The notes beneath the pieces are model-generated. The model ran no database searches. It was not told the DNA's origin and saw nothing but the letters and a program-made list of their open reading frames with translations. 64,000 nt of DNA from Vitis vinifera (taxonomy: Eukaryota; Streptophyta; Magnoliopsida; Vitales; Vitaceae): contig NC_081808.1 in assembly GCF_030704535.1 (NCBI RefSeq), forward strand, positions 19,900,501-19,964,500, given 5' to 3'. Positions 34,101 through 43,261 of the stretch are shown piece by piece; within the stretch, counting starts at the first letter, position 1; each line of letters starts with the position of its first letter. Made by a program: the position numbers and the translations under genes.

Positions 34101-36397
34101 AATTTTCTTCAAGTGAACCTCAGACCATAAATGAAATGGTAAACCCCTTAAATCTATCCAACCTTCCTTGAATTTCCCCTCTACTTCTGAATTTTCCTTT
34201 GGCGACCATCTTCTCAACACGACTATAATTCCGCCCTTAATCCTGATGAACCTTGAATCGTGTAGTGATAAAGCTTTCTCTAAGGTTTCTACAAAAAACC
34301 ATCCTTTTCCTTCGGCGAATGGGACGATTGTCACCACGCCTTTGTGCCCTAGCCTTCTCACCATGGCCCGGCCAACCTCAGCCCAGTTAACAGCACCATC
34401 TTGACATTCGCACACCACAACCCTCGCCCATCTCCCAACTAGAACAAGGCCGCCTTTCCTCGGACCTTCGTCTCTGACTACATTCGCAAAGGACCGTTGC
34501 AAGGGATCCGCATTTTTGTTCAAAATCCTTCCTTCCCTGCTCTGCCTTCCCTTTTCATCAAAACTCGAGGAGGGGACCACGAACATTGAATACGACGCAG
34601 ACTTTAAAAGTTCCCATCTCCTGCCATTATCTCCCTCAGGTATTACCAGAAAGGTTGACTTCCTGTTGGATCTCTGATAATCTTATAAACCTGCCATGAA
34701 CATTGAAGCAAACCTCCAGTAGATGTACTTTGGTCTTTCCTCTAAATTTTCTGTTGAAACCCATAAAAATCTTCATCTCAATGGCCTTTGTCAACTGTTC
34801 TATCAACCAACTAACCTCCTCCTTCTCAAAGCCTAAGACGAAAACAGAGCTTTTACTGTGCTCTGTTATCGAACACCATTTTCCTCCGACCTCACCCTCT
34901 AACCTGACCCAGAAGGTCTTCCTCTCCACAGAGACCTTCAAGGTCCTTACCATTCTCTTTTATGCTGTCTTGGAACCAAGGGTTGTTGTTTCTTTTCCAA
35001 ATTGGGTAGTTTGCAATCCTTGGGTCCATTTAAAGTTAATTTTTTTGGTTGGGAGGCTTCATGGGGCAAAGTTTTGACTTTGGATCAGCTTCAGAAACTT
35101 GGGTGATCTTTGGTCAAAGGTGTTTTCTTTGCAAAGAAGAGGAAGAATCTATAGATCACATTCTCCTCAATTGTGCATTGGTTAGGATTCTCTGGAAATT
35201 GTTTGATCTTTTTGGTATTCAATGGGTGCATTCTGCTATAGTTAAGGAGGCTTTGTTAGGGTGGAATGGTTCGTTTGTGGTAATGTATTTTTTGGATGAT
35301 CTGGAAGGAAAGAAACTCAGGGCATTTGATGATAAGGAGTGTTCTGCTCTTTCTATAAAGATTCTTTCTTAGGAATTTGTTATTTTGGGTGAAGCGGTAT
35401 TTAGAGATAAATTCTTTGTCTTTCTTTGATTTATTGAGTGGTTGGGTTCTGGTTAAGGGAGGGAGTTCGTTGCAGGCACTCTTTTCTAAATTCTGTGTTT
35501 TTAGGTGCTTTTTATATACTTTTTGTGTACTTTGGGGTGTCTTGGGCAGGTTTTTTTAAAAAAAAAAATTATGAATTTGGTTTTTATTTATTTAGAAAAA
35601 AATGACAACGGAGCAAAATCCCAAACAAACAAACAAAAAAAAAATGAATAATCAGAATATGTCCTTTAAGCACATGAATTGAAGAAAAAACCACTGACGA
35701 TATCAGCTTGAGCTTGAATTGCTTCTTGATGAGCCTTCTCAGCTGCCAACTCGGCCAGTCGAGTTTGTTCTTGCTTTCTCATAATTTCAAAAACCTGACG
35801 ACAAAAATTGGCATAAAGCTGTATAAAAATTTGATCCTCTATGAATTACTCAATTTTAAAGAAACAAAGCCTCTAACCTCAGTTGGCTTGCTTAGAAAAC
35901 AGAGGAATATAAACCAAAAAAAAAAAATAGTAATAAAATAGAATTGTCAATCTTGGTTTCCAGAAATAAATGATTGCATTGAGCCCAGTTCAGGGGATGT
36001 TTCTGTTCTCCTGGGTGCCCCCACAACAATCAAATATCTATGATTGAATGGTTTTAATTTCTTTCCTTTTATCCAACGTTTCTAGCAACCAATCAGAACT
36101 TTTTTTTTTCTTTTTTGCGCAAACCTGTTTAGCGTTGGGAGAGCTGTTGATTTCGCGAAGAGCTTTGGCGCCTCTTTCCAGGGATTCGGGGTCGAACCCC
36201 GAGGAACTGACTCTCGGCTCATCGGCCTCCGACTTGTCCTCCGATTTTTCAACAGAGGATTGAGAGGTCTGGGGAGGTGATGAAGAGAAAGGCGAGAATC
36301 GAAACGGACCGTCTGCGTACGCGCCGCTGGAGGCCTTGGAAAAGAAAGCGACGGCTGCCGCCATAGCTACACACGAGGACAGCCTCGAAGCCGCCAT
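11493..36397 (-). CDS. ATAD3: ATAD3-type mitochondrial AAA+ ATPase (eight coding exons over 24.9 kb)
   Basis: Exons: 36397-36125, 35794-35699, 27771-27661, 26365-26056, 13510-13420, 12983-12641, 12401-12253 and 12003-11493. They join in phase into 1,884 nt, 627 residues. Exon 1 has an alanine-rich N-terminus. Exons 2-4 (residues 92-263) form the long Arg/Glu/Gln-rich coiled coil of the ATAD3 N-terminal domain. Exon 5 carries a hydrophobic membrane segment (about 276-292). Exons 6-8 hold the AAA+ domain: Walker A GPPGTGKT (391-398), Walker B LLLFIDEA (445-452), then the sensor-1 region LATNRP and an arginine-finger region. ATAD3 sits in the mitochondrial inner membrane, contacts the outer membrane, and acts in nucleoid, cristae and membrane organisation; the family is essential in animals. 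Intron sizes are 330, 7,927, 1,295, 12,545, 436, 239 and 249 bp. Introns 2 and 4 are filled with retrotransposons. All catalytic motifs are intact, so the gene is probably functional. Confidence 0.92.
13920..13976. repeat. (TA)n microsatellite in ATAD3 intron 4
   Basis: An almost pure TA dinucleotide run of about 55 bp, preceded by a TTTTTTTGATAAGTAAG-like stretch that resembles the 3' end of plant LINE or SINE copies read from the other strand. Confidence 0.85.
14031..14250. repeat. Dispersed repeat copy A (intron 4, distal side)
   Basis: Shares blocks with 25310-25680 on the other side of the LTR elements: GATAAAATC(C/T)AG, CAAGG(T)ATGG followed by TGTAATACC/CTAATAC-ATCTTC, and the end block CAAGCACTTA...GGTTCCAACA. 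Family unknown; possibly the 3' part of an old LINE-like element. Confidence 0.4.
14357..14626. mobile_element. hAT-type MITE candidate
   Basis: About 270 bp bounded by perfect inverted ends GGCTTGTTTG and CAAACAAGCC, with AT-rich, partly self-complementary inner sequence and no coding capacity. The ends match the GGCTTGTTTGG-like termini common in plant hAT MITEs. I could not find an exact 8-bp target duplication, so the class remains provisional. Confidence 0.5.
15424..15702. mobile_element. Second hAT-type MITE candidate
   Basis: Begins GGCCATGTTTGATAAC and ends CTAAACAGGGCC, which are inverted with two or three mismatches. The interior is AT-rich and non-coding and about 280 bp long. No clean target duplication is visible, so this is probably an older copy. 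Confidence 0.4.
16081..16126. repeat. (TA)n microsatellite
   Basis: A TA dinucleotide run of about 45 bp followed by TGTATGCATG steps. It explains the Ile/Tyr-repeat frame here. Confidence 0.85.
16509..16606 (+). pseudogene. Fragment of an SRC2-like C2-domain gene
   Basis: The + strand reads [10 protein letters not shown], then after a one-base insertion at about 16539 continues [20 protein letters not shown], and then reaches a stop. This matches the first beta strands of plant SRC2/BAP-type C2 domains (pattern L-D-[IF]-T-V-...-L-...-N-L-.-.-K-[MI]-D-V-Y-.-.-.-S-I). Only about 30 codons survive, on the strand opposite ATAD3, 46 bp outside the chromovirus. Probably a captured or degenerated gene fragment in the intron; the match is from memory of the family pattern. 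Confidence 0.4.
16652..17181 (-). repeat. 3' LTR of the chromovirus
   Basis: 530 bp. U3 includes four tandem 24-bp units (16992-17087, unit CTACTAGGACTCTAATAAC plus ending) directly upstream of a TATAAAT box (16962-16968, minus strand). The gag-pol reading frame runs 52 nt into this LTR before stopping at 17130. Confidence 0.93.
17130..21857 (-). pseudogene. Chromovirus gag-pol with one in-frame stop
   Basis: Two open stretches, 21857-21354 (167 codons) and 21311-17130 (1,393 codons), lie in the same frame and are separated only by a TAA at 21354-21356. Order of domains in the long stretch: capsid part of gag, CCHC zinc knuckle (residues about 166-179, [14 protein letters not shown]), protease with IIDGGSS in place of the more usual DSG, reverse transcriptase with YFDD, RNase H, integrase with an HHCC zinc region (ends CRACQVGKG), and a C-terminal chromodomain ([15 protein letters not shown]). 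The chromodomain directs integration in chromoviruses. The clade (Galadriel, CRM or other) was not resolved. Apart from the stop I saw no other break. Confidence 0.9.
21897..22426 (-). repeat. 5' LTR of the chromovirus
   Basis: 530 bp, differing from the other LTR at three positions that I counted: a T/C in the GGTTG(T/C)CTAC block, a C/T in GGAGTCT(C/T)ACC, and a T/C in GGTCTT(T/C)CC. It carries the same four 24-bp U3 units (22237-22332). Transcription would start here and run in the ATAD3 sense direction. Confidence 0.93.
22427..22675. other. Spacer between two related LTR elements
   Basis: 249 bp of pre-insertion DNA between the chromovirus and its deleted relative. Minus-strand reading gives [16 protein letters not shown] and then, in another frame, an acidic Asp/Glu/Asn-rich stretch. 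This may be decayed coding sequence of an unknown older element. No firm identification. Confidence 0.3.
22676..24749 (-). mobile_element. Internally deleted, non-autonomous relative of the chromovirus
   Basis: LTRs at 22676-23256 (581 bp, 3') and 24354-24749 (396 bp, 5') resemble those of the neighbouring element at both ends. The 5' LTR lacks about 185 bp of its middle. The primer site is at 24338-24350 (TGGTATCAAAGC) and the purine tract GGGGGGAAT is next to the 3' LTR. Flanking 5-mers are TTGTT (22671-22675) and TTATT (24750-24754), a duplication with one substitution. Inside, gag is reduced to its first few codons with a stop, a protease-region frame (24155-23844, MIIDGGS start) survives, and RT, RNase H, integrase and chromodomain are gone. 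A Glu/Lys-rich 156-codon frame (23847-23377) follows. It must rely on enzymes from an intact relative to move. Confidence 0.85.
23377..23847 (-). CDS. 156-codon ORF inside the non-autonomous LTR element
   Basis: Open frame in the element's sense direction, starting ATGAAGGAAATTCC and ending just before the polypurine tract. It overlaps the end of the protease-region frame by four bases. The product is charged (many Glu/Lys), has no RT, integrase or membrane features, and was not recognised. Its start resembles the linker after the protease in the full-length element (MKE-PP), so the N-terminus is probably old polyprotein; the rest has no visible counterpart there. Expression is unknown. Confidence 0.4.
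   Translation of the reverse strand: MKEIPPHKQPEEKLAPLKLEEPSNTVTKKQVEVTRKEEEIINDESRKREVMELILDQPIEELKEVVEASKESMLDFPRPSIIMSGGKHEESIEIYFEHREFKNLVLLQDSLQEEYGKQLSTSLLKTHNYFENYQLVLQHQKVFRSLVFVLHEIEQV
24858..24949. repeat. Two-copy 46-bp tandem repeat
   Basis: Two units beginning ACTCATCTAGGTAAAATTTC, each ending in a TA run, follow one another directly at 24858-24903 and 24904-24949. Confidence 0.8.
25310..25680. repeat. Dispersed repeat copy B (intron 4, proximal side)
   Basis: Related to 14031-14250 by several shared blocks (see copy A). It also contains an internal duplication: GGGAAACCT...GTAACTCTAATACAATCTTC occurs at about 25420-25472 and again at about 25502-25554. Confidence 0.4.
27231..27541. 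mobile_element. MITE-like element in ATAD3 intron 3
   Basis: About 310 bp bounded by GGCTTTGTTTGG and CAAACCAAGC, which are inverted with small differences. The AT-rich interior is non-coding and partly palindromic. A target duplication was not found. Confidence 0.4.
28643..34953 (-). mobile_element. Decayed L1-type LINE in ATAD3 intron 2
   Basis: Sense to ATAD3. ORF1 (34953 to about 32490) has a DUF4283-type RNA-binding region (ending near WDFTVSVAV) and is broken by frameshifts, one near 34640-34690. ORF2 starts at 32442 ([12 protein letters not shown]) with an APE-type endonuclease, then reverse transcriptase (FADD box at about 30370-30390) and a C-terminal RT zinc-binding region (29902-28769; [18 protein letters not shown]). 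ORF2 is broken near 31790, by a stop at 30928, and near 30410 and 29905. In the endonuclease the usual QETK catalytic motif reads QKTK. The 3' end is an A-rich tail (ATCAAAAATAAAATAAAA on the minus strand). A dead copy of moderate age. Confidence 0.9.
34980..35576 (+). mobile_element. 3' fragment of a second LINE, opposite orientation
   Basis: The + strand encodes, with frameshifts, the RT zinc-binding domain of another LINE family: [15 protein letters not shown] at about 35055-35095, then [18 protein letters not shown] (about 35122-35175) and LLGWNGSF. An unreadable 3' UTR and a short A-run at about 35560-35570 follow. Its truncated start abuts the 5' end of the larger minus-strand LINE, giving a head-to-head pair. 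Confidence 0.75.
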
Positions 36398-36495
36398 TGC
36401 CGATCTCTGAGTTTTTGCTAGCCGGAAAAGAGCTTGTGCTAAAGGTCATATGGAGATTGAAATGGAGGAGGGCTTTACGAACGGAGAAGAAGGGA

Positions 36496-36550
36496 GGGTT
36501 TAGGGTTTAAACGGAACAACTGAATTGGGCCTCACGTGGCATGATGGGCT
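36496..36550 (-). promoter_or_regulatory. Telo-box plus site II motifs in the ATAD3 promoter
   Basis: About 100-155 bp before the ATAD3 ATG: a telo-box (AAACCCTAAACCC on the gene strand, 36496-36508), two TGGGCY site II elements (36526-36531 and 36545-36550) and a CACGTG (36533-36538). Telo-box with site II is a known pairing in plant promoters of ribosomal-protein and mitochondrial genes, bound by PURalpha-like and TCP proteins. It fits a growth-linked mitochondrial role. Activity here is inferred. Confidence 0.6.
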
Positions 36551-37566
36551 TCCACCCAATAACAAAATGAGCCCCACCGGTGGGTCTAGTACTTCACCTT
36601 TTGTTTTAGGGCCGCAAGGCTTTGTTTGGCTGCCTAGGCCCATGATGGTATTAACTGCAGTGCTCATAATTTTATAATACAAAATTATATTTTAAATTTT
36701 TTTATTTAAAATTAATATAATTTTAATATTTTTTTAAATTTTAAATAAAGAAAAAAAATCCACTTCTTGCATCATGTTTGAGAAAAAAAGGAACAGAAGC
36801 ATTCAAAAAGCTCTTTCAGTCGGAGCTTTCATTTTTTGAGAATAATAAAAAGATGTTTTTATTGTTTTTTTACTGTTCAAATAATAGATTGTTTTTCGTG
36901 TTTTATTCTTTATTCTTTTTGTGTTTTCTTAGTTGTTTTTCGTGTTTCCACAAAGGTGAGCTTCATCTAACCACATCCCCACCCATAAACTTTTTCTTCT
37001 TTTTTAAATTATTGAAATTAATATACTTACACATGGTGTGACAAAGTCATCATTTTTTAAGAAAATTATAATTGGTATAAAAAATTTAATGGAAGAAAAC
37101 ACTTTATTAATTAAAAAAAATAACTTTCATGTTTTTTGTTTTACTTATTCTAAAAAGTTTTTTTATTAACTTAATCAAACATGTTTTTTTTTTTTTTGAG
37201 AACAAAAAAAGTTTTCCAAAATTCAATTCTCAAACACAATTTTTTTTTTTTTTTTTTTTTTTTCTGAAAACACAAAAATCTATTCTTAAAAACTGTTCTA
37301 AAAAATTGTTTTCCTTAAAACCAAACAAGCCCTGACTGCTTCTTTTCTTTTCTTTTTCTTATTCTTCCTTAAAACCAGATTTTTTTTTTGTTTTTTCACT
37401 ATGTTCTCCTCCTGCTTCCATGCATTTTTTTCATCTGCTCTCATCATAAGAAACCAGATTCCACCACCCCCACAAACAAAAGAAAAATTGTTGATGCTCT
37501 ATTTCCTGTTTCACTTGTCAACCTTATAATTTAATTGCTGACTATGTCTATGAATCAGAAATGAGA
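36551..37566. other. AT-rich intergenic DNA upstream of ATAD3
   Basis: T- and A-homopolymer-rich sequence, with the longest T run at about 37240-37263. The block ending AACCAAACAAGCCC near 37330 looks like one end of a MITE. No gene seen. Confidence 0.5.
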
Positions 37567-37574
37567 ATTTGATG

Positions 37575-37882
37575 TTGGGATTGAGCCATATGGGCTCAAT
37601 ATGGTTGGCGCTTAGCACATCTGAAGGGAAGGCCAGAGGCTTAGAGCCGTGACCCCTCAATCCACCAATTGTTTATTTGTCCCTTTATAAAGGGGGCGTC
37701 CCCAGGAGAATTTGATACTAAGACTAAACCTTATGTCCAACCAACTCCTGGTACTATCTGAGTCAGTAACTTAGATGACACCAGGAGTTGGTGGATTGAG
37801 GGGCTACGGCTTTGGGCCTCTAACCTCCCCTTCGGATATGCTAAGCACCAACCATGTTGGGCCCATATGACTCAATCCCAAC
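37575..37882. mobile_element. 308-bp foldback element with long terminal inverted repeats
   Basis: The two arms (about 37575-37672 and 37785-37882) are inverted copies almost end to end, starting TTGGGATTGAG and ending CTCAATCCCAA, with a smaller inverted pair (CCAACTCCTGGT / ACCAGGAGTTGG) inside. It is flanked by the 8-mer ATTTGATG on both sides (37567-37574 and 37883-37890), as expected for a hAT MITE. An alternative reading gives TG...CA ends and a 5-bp TTTGA duplication, as for a small LTR-derived element. No coding capacity. Confidence 0.75.
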
Positions 37883-38056
37883 ATTTGATGCTTTCTATGA
37901 TTCGAATTTTCCGGTTATTTTCATTATTTCAAACTGCAGATTTACTTGAACAGATGGTGCTTCATATGATAATACTTCATTCATATATAGAACCATTACA
38001 TTAATTTAGCAGCACAATGGAAGACAAAACAAGAAAAGACATGGACACAATATTTT

Positions 38057-39189
38057 TCAGTAATTCTGCTTCTGCTTCTGTGTCTTGGATAGATACCTCA
38101 GAGGGCTGATAAAGAGAAAGAAATGTAAGACATTAGAAAAATTGTAAGCTAAAATAGTAGTGCAAGCAAAATGTATTCTGATATGTAGGTTGGAAAAGCA
38201 ATGGAAATAACTTGTGTATGTAATGAAGGCATAGGAAAATAAGTAGGGTGATGGGCAGAATCCTGAATGAAATCAGAAAAGAGAGGGCAGATTTTCTTGA
38301 AGTAGAAAAGTAGAGAGCATAGGACCATTGATATGCTATCCATAAAAAAGAGTAGAATTAGATCTCATGTGGGCTTTCCTTTGGGTTAGGGACAGGATAA
38401 GAAGTTGAATGGGGGTGTGGTCAGTAAGGCATTTCCCCTTTTAGGTTTAAATAATTGATAAATGATGAGAAGTAGTTAGGTGAAGGGGACGTTGGCCTAA
38501 TGATCGGCAGCTCTCCATGGACCACACAGAATTAGATTTTTCATGTCCTCAAATTCTACTTTCCTGACCTCACGACATATTATTTTTGTACGGAAGGATG
38601 CTATGATGATCTGCTATCTAGCTAAGAGTGTCGATCACTTTATAGCTTGGACGTCGCTTTTCCTTTTCAAAAGAAAATGACTGTCATTCTGTCATTACAT
38701 TTAGAAGTGAAGTTACTAGATGAGTCAAAATCCGGGATTCGGAAGCGATATGCTTCATCCATCCTTTTTTTTTTTTCTTTCTCTCTGATAAACCTTGAGC
38801 CATATTTTTGAATACTGGCGCATGAAAATAACTCTAACGCTTGTGGATAATGCATGCAAGGTGAAGAGAAGAGTAGAGACATGAGGGAAGTGGATGGTAG
38901 AAACCTCTAGTACATTACCTCTGTTCATCATTTCATGGCCATGCCCACTTCACCTGTAATTGGGAAATGGAACTTTGCCGGACTCGATGTGCTTGACATC
39001 CTCTATGAGGATTTCATAGTGCCTTTTCACTTCCTCCGCAGATTTCCCACCCACGGCCTTGGCAATATTCTGCCAGCGGTCAGGGGTGTCCTTGTCATAC
39101 TTTGCCAGTGCCTTTTCAAATAGTTTGTTTTGCTTGGGCGTCCAAGAGGAGCCAGAGGTACGTGAAGAAGTCATAGAGTTGGATGCCAT
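38057..39189 (-). CDS. RADIALIS-like single-repeat MYB (SANT) protein
   Basis: Exon 1 is 39189-38954 and encodes [20 protein letters not shown] onward, with one SANT/MYB domain (residues about 14-65; [24 protein letters not shown]) and the conserved tail [12 protein letters not shown]. Reading straight on gives TGA after NYR, 79 residues. However, NYR is followed by a GT donor, and a good acceptor (TTTCTCTTTATCAG) at 38106 leads to a 49-nt exon (38105-38057) that continues in frame for 16 residues (starting [10 protein letters not shown]) to a stop. The total, 94 residues, matches the usual length of the family. RAD-like proteins lack an activation domain and act by competing for MYB-interacting partners, as in Antirrhinum flower asymmetry. 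The first exon is certain; the second is inferred. Confidence 0.85.
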
Positions 39190-42100
39190 TAGTTGATTTT
39201 TGAAGTATGGGCTTTTGGATTTGCAGAAGGAAAGGAAAAAAAAAAAACTCAGGGAATGCAGTTGGAAACCAAAGTGAAAATGCAGGAGTGGCTGGTATGA
39301 ATCCTACGAAATGGAAAAGAAGGAAAAAAAACAGCTCAGTTGCTTCAGTCAAGGAAGAGGAGTTGGAAGTCAAGGAATGGTATGGGAAAGAGATTACCAA
39401 GGGAGCTCCTTATAAGCAGGAAGAAAAGTGTGGTGGGGTTGAGGCTAGTTGGGCGAATATATCTTGCAAAGGCTAGAATAGGGAGTGACCTGGCTCCTTA
39501 GTAACCACAAGATGGAGAAGGACAAGGAAGAACCAGTGCATGAAGAGAATCAGTATCAAAGGACAGGCACTTTATGATTATTATCATCATTTACTAATCC
39601 TCCTTTCTTTATTATATCACCGGCAAGTTGAATTTCTTCGCTAAGTTATTTTGCTAGTGGAATCAAGAACTTAGCATAGTAATTATTCTGATTATCTCAT
39701 TCACCCATTAACAAGAATTGATTACTCCTTTTCTTTTTTCTTTTAATAATTTTTCCTTTTGTTTTGAATCCAAACCTCTCAATCTGTCATGTTAGTGCAA
39801 TGTGAATTGCTTATGCATTTTGTAGTGAATCTGTGAAGATCTCACATGTCTAAGCATGCTGGAATAGACAAGCCGATGTTTGGGCTAGATGCTGAATAAT
39901 AATCATGACAACGATGATAATAATTAATCAGCAGCCCCTACAGACAAGGGGCGAGCAGTACCACATTCTTATCAATGTTTTAATCTGTAGTTAGCTATCA
40001 CTTCTGTCCTTAGTTGAAGTGTTATACTGTAAATTTTCTTTTCATCATTATCAAAAGATATGCAAGAGGAGGTCAAAAATCTGTACATTTTGGAAAAACC
40101 AGAATTATGAACTGGCTTGATTGGAAAGAATGTCAATATTCTAAGTTTTTTCATGAATATGTTAAACTTTGTTTTTATATGTCTTGGGTTTTAACCCATG
40201 AAGGGCAGCAACTGTTCAGATGGATAGGGGAGTTATGATTCTTCCCCTCCCTGTTTGTTAATTGTTCATCTTTATCTATTTACTTTTCTCCTTGCCCAAG
40301 AGCATCTCAACTAATTTAGTTATTTGTTGGTCTGTCTGAAACTTTTCATCCTTAATATTCAGTGGCAATTTGTTTAATTGTTTTCTGAGGGAGACTTGTT
40401 TTTATTCTTGATCTTGCATGTTGTCCTTCTTAATGGGAGCTTATGTCACACCTTGGACTTCCCAGATTCACATGTCCTGTACTAAAGTTTTAGGTCCAAG
40501 AACAATTCATGATTATCCCTCAGCTTTTCCTATTTAATTTTCATCGAGCCAATTATTTTAGCAATTGGCATCATATGGGTTACCTTTTCTTGATGCTCTG
40601 CTTAATATTAAAACTTTGCCAGCATAGCAGAGAGTTCCCTTAATAACTGTGGCCGGTCTATGTTCCGGTAATTGATAAATTTTGAGAAACAAAATAGCAA
40701 GGGCTAGTCTGTTAGTTTATTTACTTGAAGAGTCATTAAGAATTTGTTTTTGAGAAACTTGCTATATTTTCTATATATTATTTTTAGTGGTTTCAGAATA
40801 GAATTTGAATCCTAGGACAGTTCTGTAATGGTGACGAAGAGATTTTATACACTGCTAATTTCTTTTGAGAAATTTCATTCTCCTTCCATGGTATGTTCTT
40901 GGCTCACTGATTTGATTTGCTTTGAGCACCAAATCTCAATTATGTAGGGAAGTTCTTTTTCTCTTAGATTTTATGCTTTGAGCACAAATGAAAACAATTC
41001 CTTGTTCATTCGTTTATAATTTTTAAAGAATCGTCTGTCAAATCATGCAGCATGAAACAAAGTATCAATGATTCATACCTTTTTATCTTTCTCGACACAG
41101 AGTACTCTGGAATGGAGAGTTGCAAAAAGGTTAATAAATGAGTACAAAAGAAAATTTCTTTCCTCATGCCTTGCATGGCAAGAGGGGGGCAGGGGACACT
41201 TCAATTCCACAAGCCAATAATTACTGCCACCATCCGATGTTATTATGTTCCCTCTAAGACTAAGACTACGATATTGATGCAGTGAATCTGAAATTTACCC
41301 TCCTGCTATTTGACATGGTGACGTACTTGGAGTAGTTATGTGTTATGATCACCTTGTGGTGGGTCGTTGAATGATTGACACTTATGCAATCAGGAGGGTA
41401 CCTGGGTACCAGCCCATGTGTTATATCGGGTGCCTTTTGAACTTTCAGGAAAATACTAGTAAAAGTTGTGTATCTGTGGCCCGTGTGCAATTCTTCTAAA
41501 TCTTAAGAGCAAGATTTCAGTGCTGATGTTTCCTATTGCATTGCGTGTGTTGATTCCTCCACTTGCTTTTATTCCAACCAAGATATGGACTTTCTTTCAA
41601 AAAGTGAATTGCTGCTTGGAATTTGAGGTATTTCTGACTTTGAATTAAATATCATGCCAAATTCCCAGAATCTCAATTTGTAATCAGGCAAGTTGGAGGG
41701 TGCAAGCACCGACCCATGGCAAGTGGAACCACCCGGGTCTTGACTATTCTTCCATCAGTAGAGTCCAGAAACAGCGTTATGAATCAAGTGATAAAGCTGG
41801 TATGGGAAGAAAATTAAATGCTGTCTTGGCTTTAGAATCTCCATATATCCATTGATGCTTTGTATTTGATTTGAAATCGTTTAACACAAGCTACTGAAAT
41901 CACATGAAGTGCATAATAATAAGACTTAGGACTTTGTTATCATAGTATGCCAACCGGACACCAGGGGTGGTAATTTAGTATCTTCATCATTATTAAACTG
42001 TTTTTTCAACATTTAATTCATTCGTCCCTGTCCTGCTGATGCTCGAGTTGTCTAGTCTGTTGTCTTGAGCCAGGGAAAGGGTGGGGATGGTGAAGTTTAA

Positions 42101-43261
42101 TCATTGGATGAGAGAAACTCAGATGAAGCATGAAGGAATCTGCAGTACTCTGGTGGTCCTTAAAAATGAACCCTCTTGCTGATATTTCAAATTGCTCTCA
42201 TCTCACACCCACCTCCGAAAAAGAAATGCCGCACCCCTTTTCTTATCCTCTACTCCGTTTTATTTGGCGGTGTACCAACAGGGTCTTGTTGTAGATCCTT
42301 TTACAAAACAAAAGTGAGCCATAAAAAAAAAAAAAAAAAACACCCAAGTATCCTTTTATATCAACTCCATGACAGCAACCAGAAAACTATTACTTTTCAG
42401 GAGTTAACCAAGTCCACTATTTGTGCCTGGTCCCAATAGCTGTCAGCATGAGCATGAGATCAAACTTTTGAGGGAATCTTTGAAAAGGAGAACAAGTAGC
42501 CAAAAAATCTTATGACTCAGGTCTGCTGGTGTGGAGTGGGAGTAATCTATCCATGATTTGGTTCCTGAGGATAAGCAATACTGGAATGAAGTTCATGTAC
42601 CAACAGAAAGGTTCGTGAGGTGTGCATTTACAGAATGAATGTGTAACATTCCATTTCTAATTGTGTAGATATTGTCAGAGCTCAAACAATGATAATGACT
42701 TTAAATTGCATCCATATTATTAACAATAGTTGATGCATATATAACATTTTAAACTTTTTCTCGAGGTGGGATATTGATGCATGATTGAGCAAAATCTCGA
42801 TGAACTTGGTGTTGCGTTAGGTGACATGGTAGGAACCATGAAAGGGCAGTCTGAGGTGAGAACAGGTTTGTGGTTTGAGTCAGTTGGACAAGATGTGATG
42901 CAATTATTGTGAAGACAAGAAGAGACATAACCGGGATTTGTTGTGGAGTAAGACCAAGATTTTAAACAGTGGAATAGCTCGATATTTCGCATCATTCCAC
43001 CTTGGATTTGCATGGATTGTTCAGGCTTTTATCGAACATCTGAACTGTTATCATTATAATATGTTTATCGTCCATGTGCCATGCATCCAAGAACAGGAAA
43101 CTCTTCTGGGTACAGGTTTCTGAGAAACGAACAGACACGAAAATCCAATCAAATCAATTTCAATCACTTAATATGCCGAGACTCCATGGGTTATGGGTAA
43201 GGAAGGTGCCTGAGAAAGAGTGAAGGAAAAAGGGGGAGGAGGGAGGATCAGACAACCTAAA
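39190..43261. other. Intergenic region
   Basis: About 4 kb without a recognisable gene or coherent element. The open frames at 39207, 40014, 41266 and 42176 lack domain features. Its left end must contain the RADIALIS-like gene's promoter. Confidence 0.55.

Noticed and set aside
35049..35372. 107-codon + frame as a host gene
   Set aside because: Its sequence is a LINE RT zinc-binding region with frameshifts, so it is element debris.
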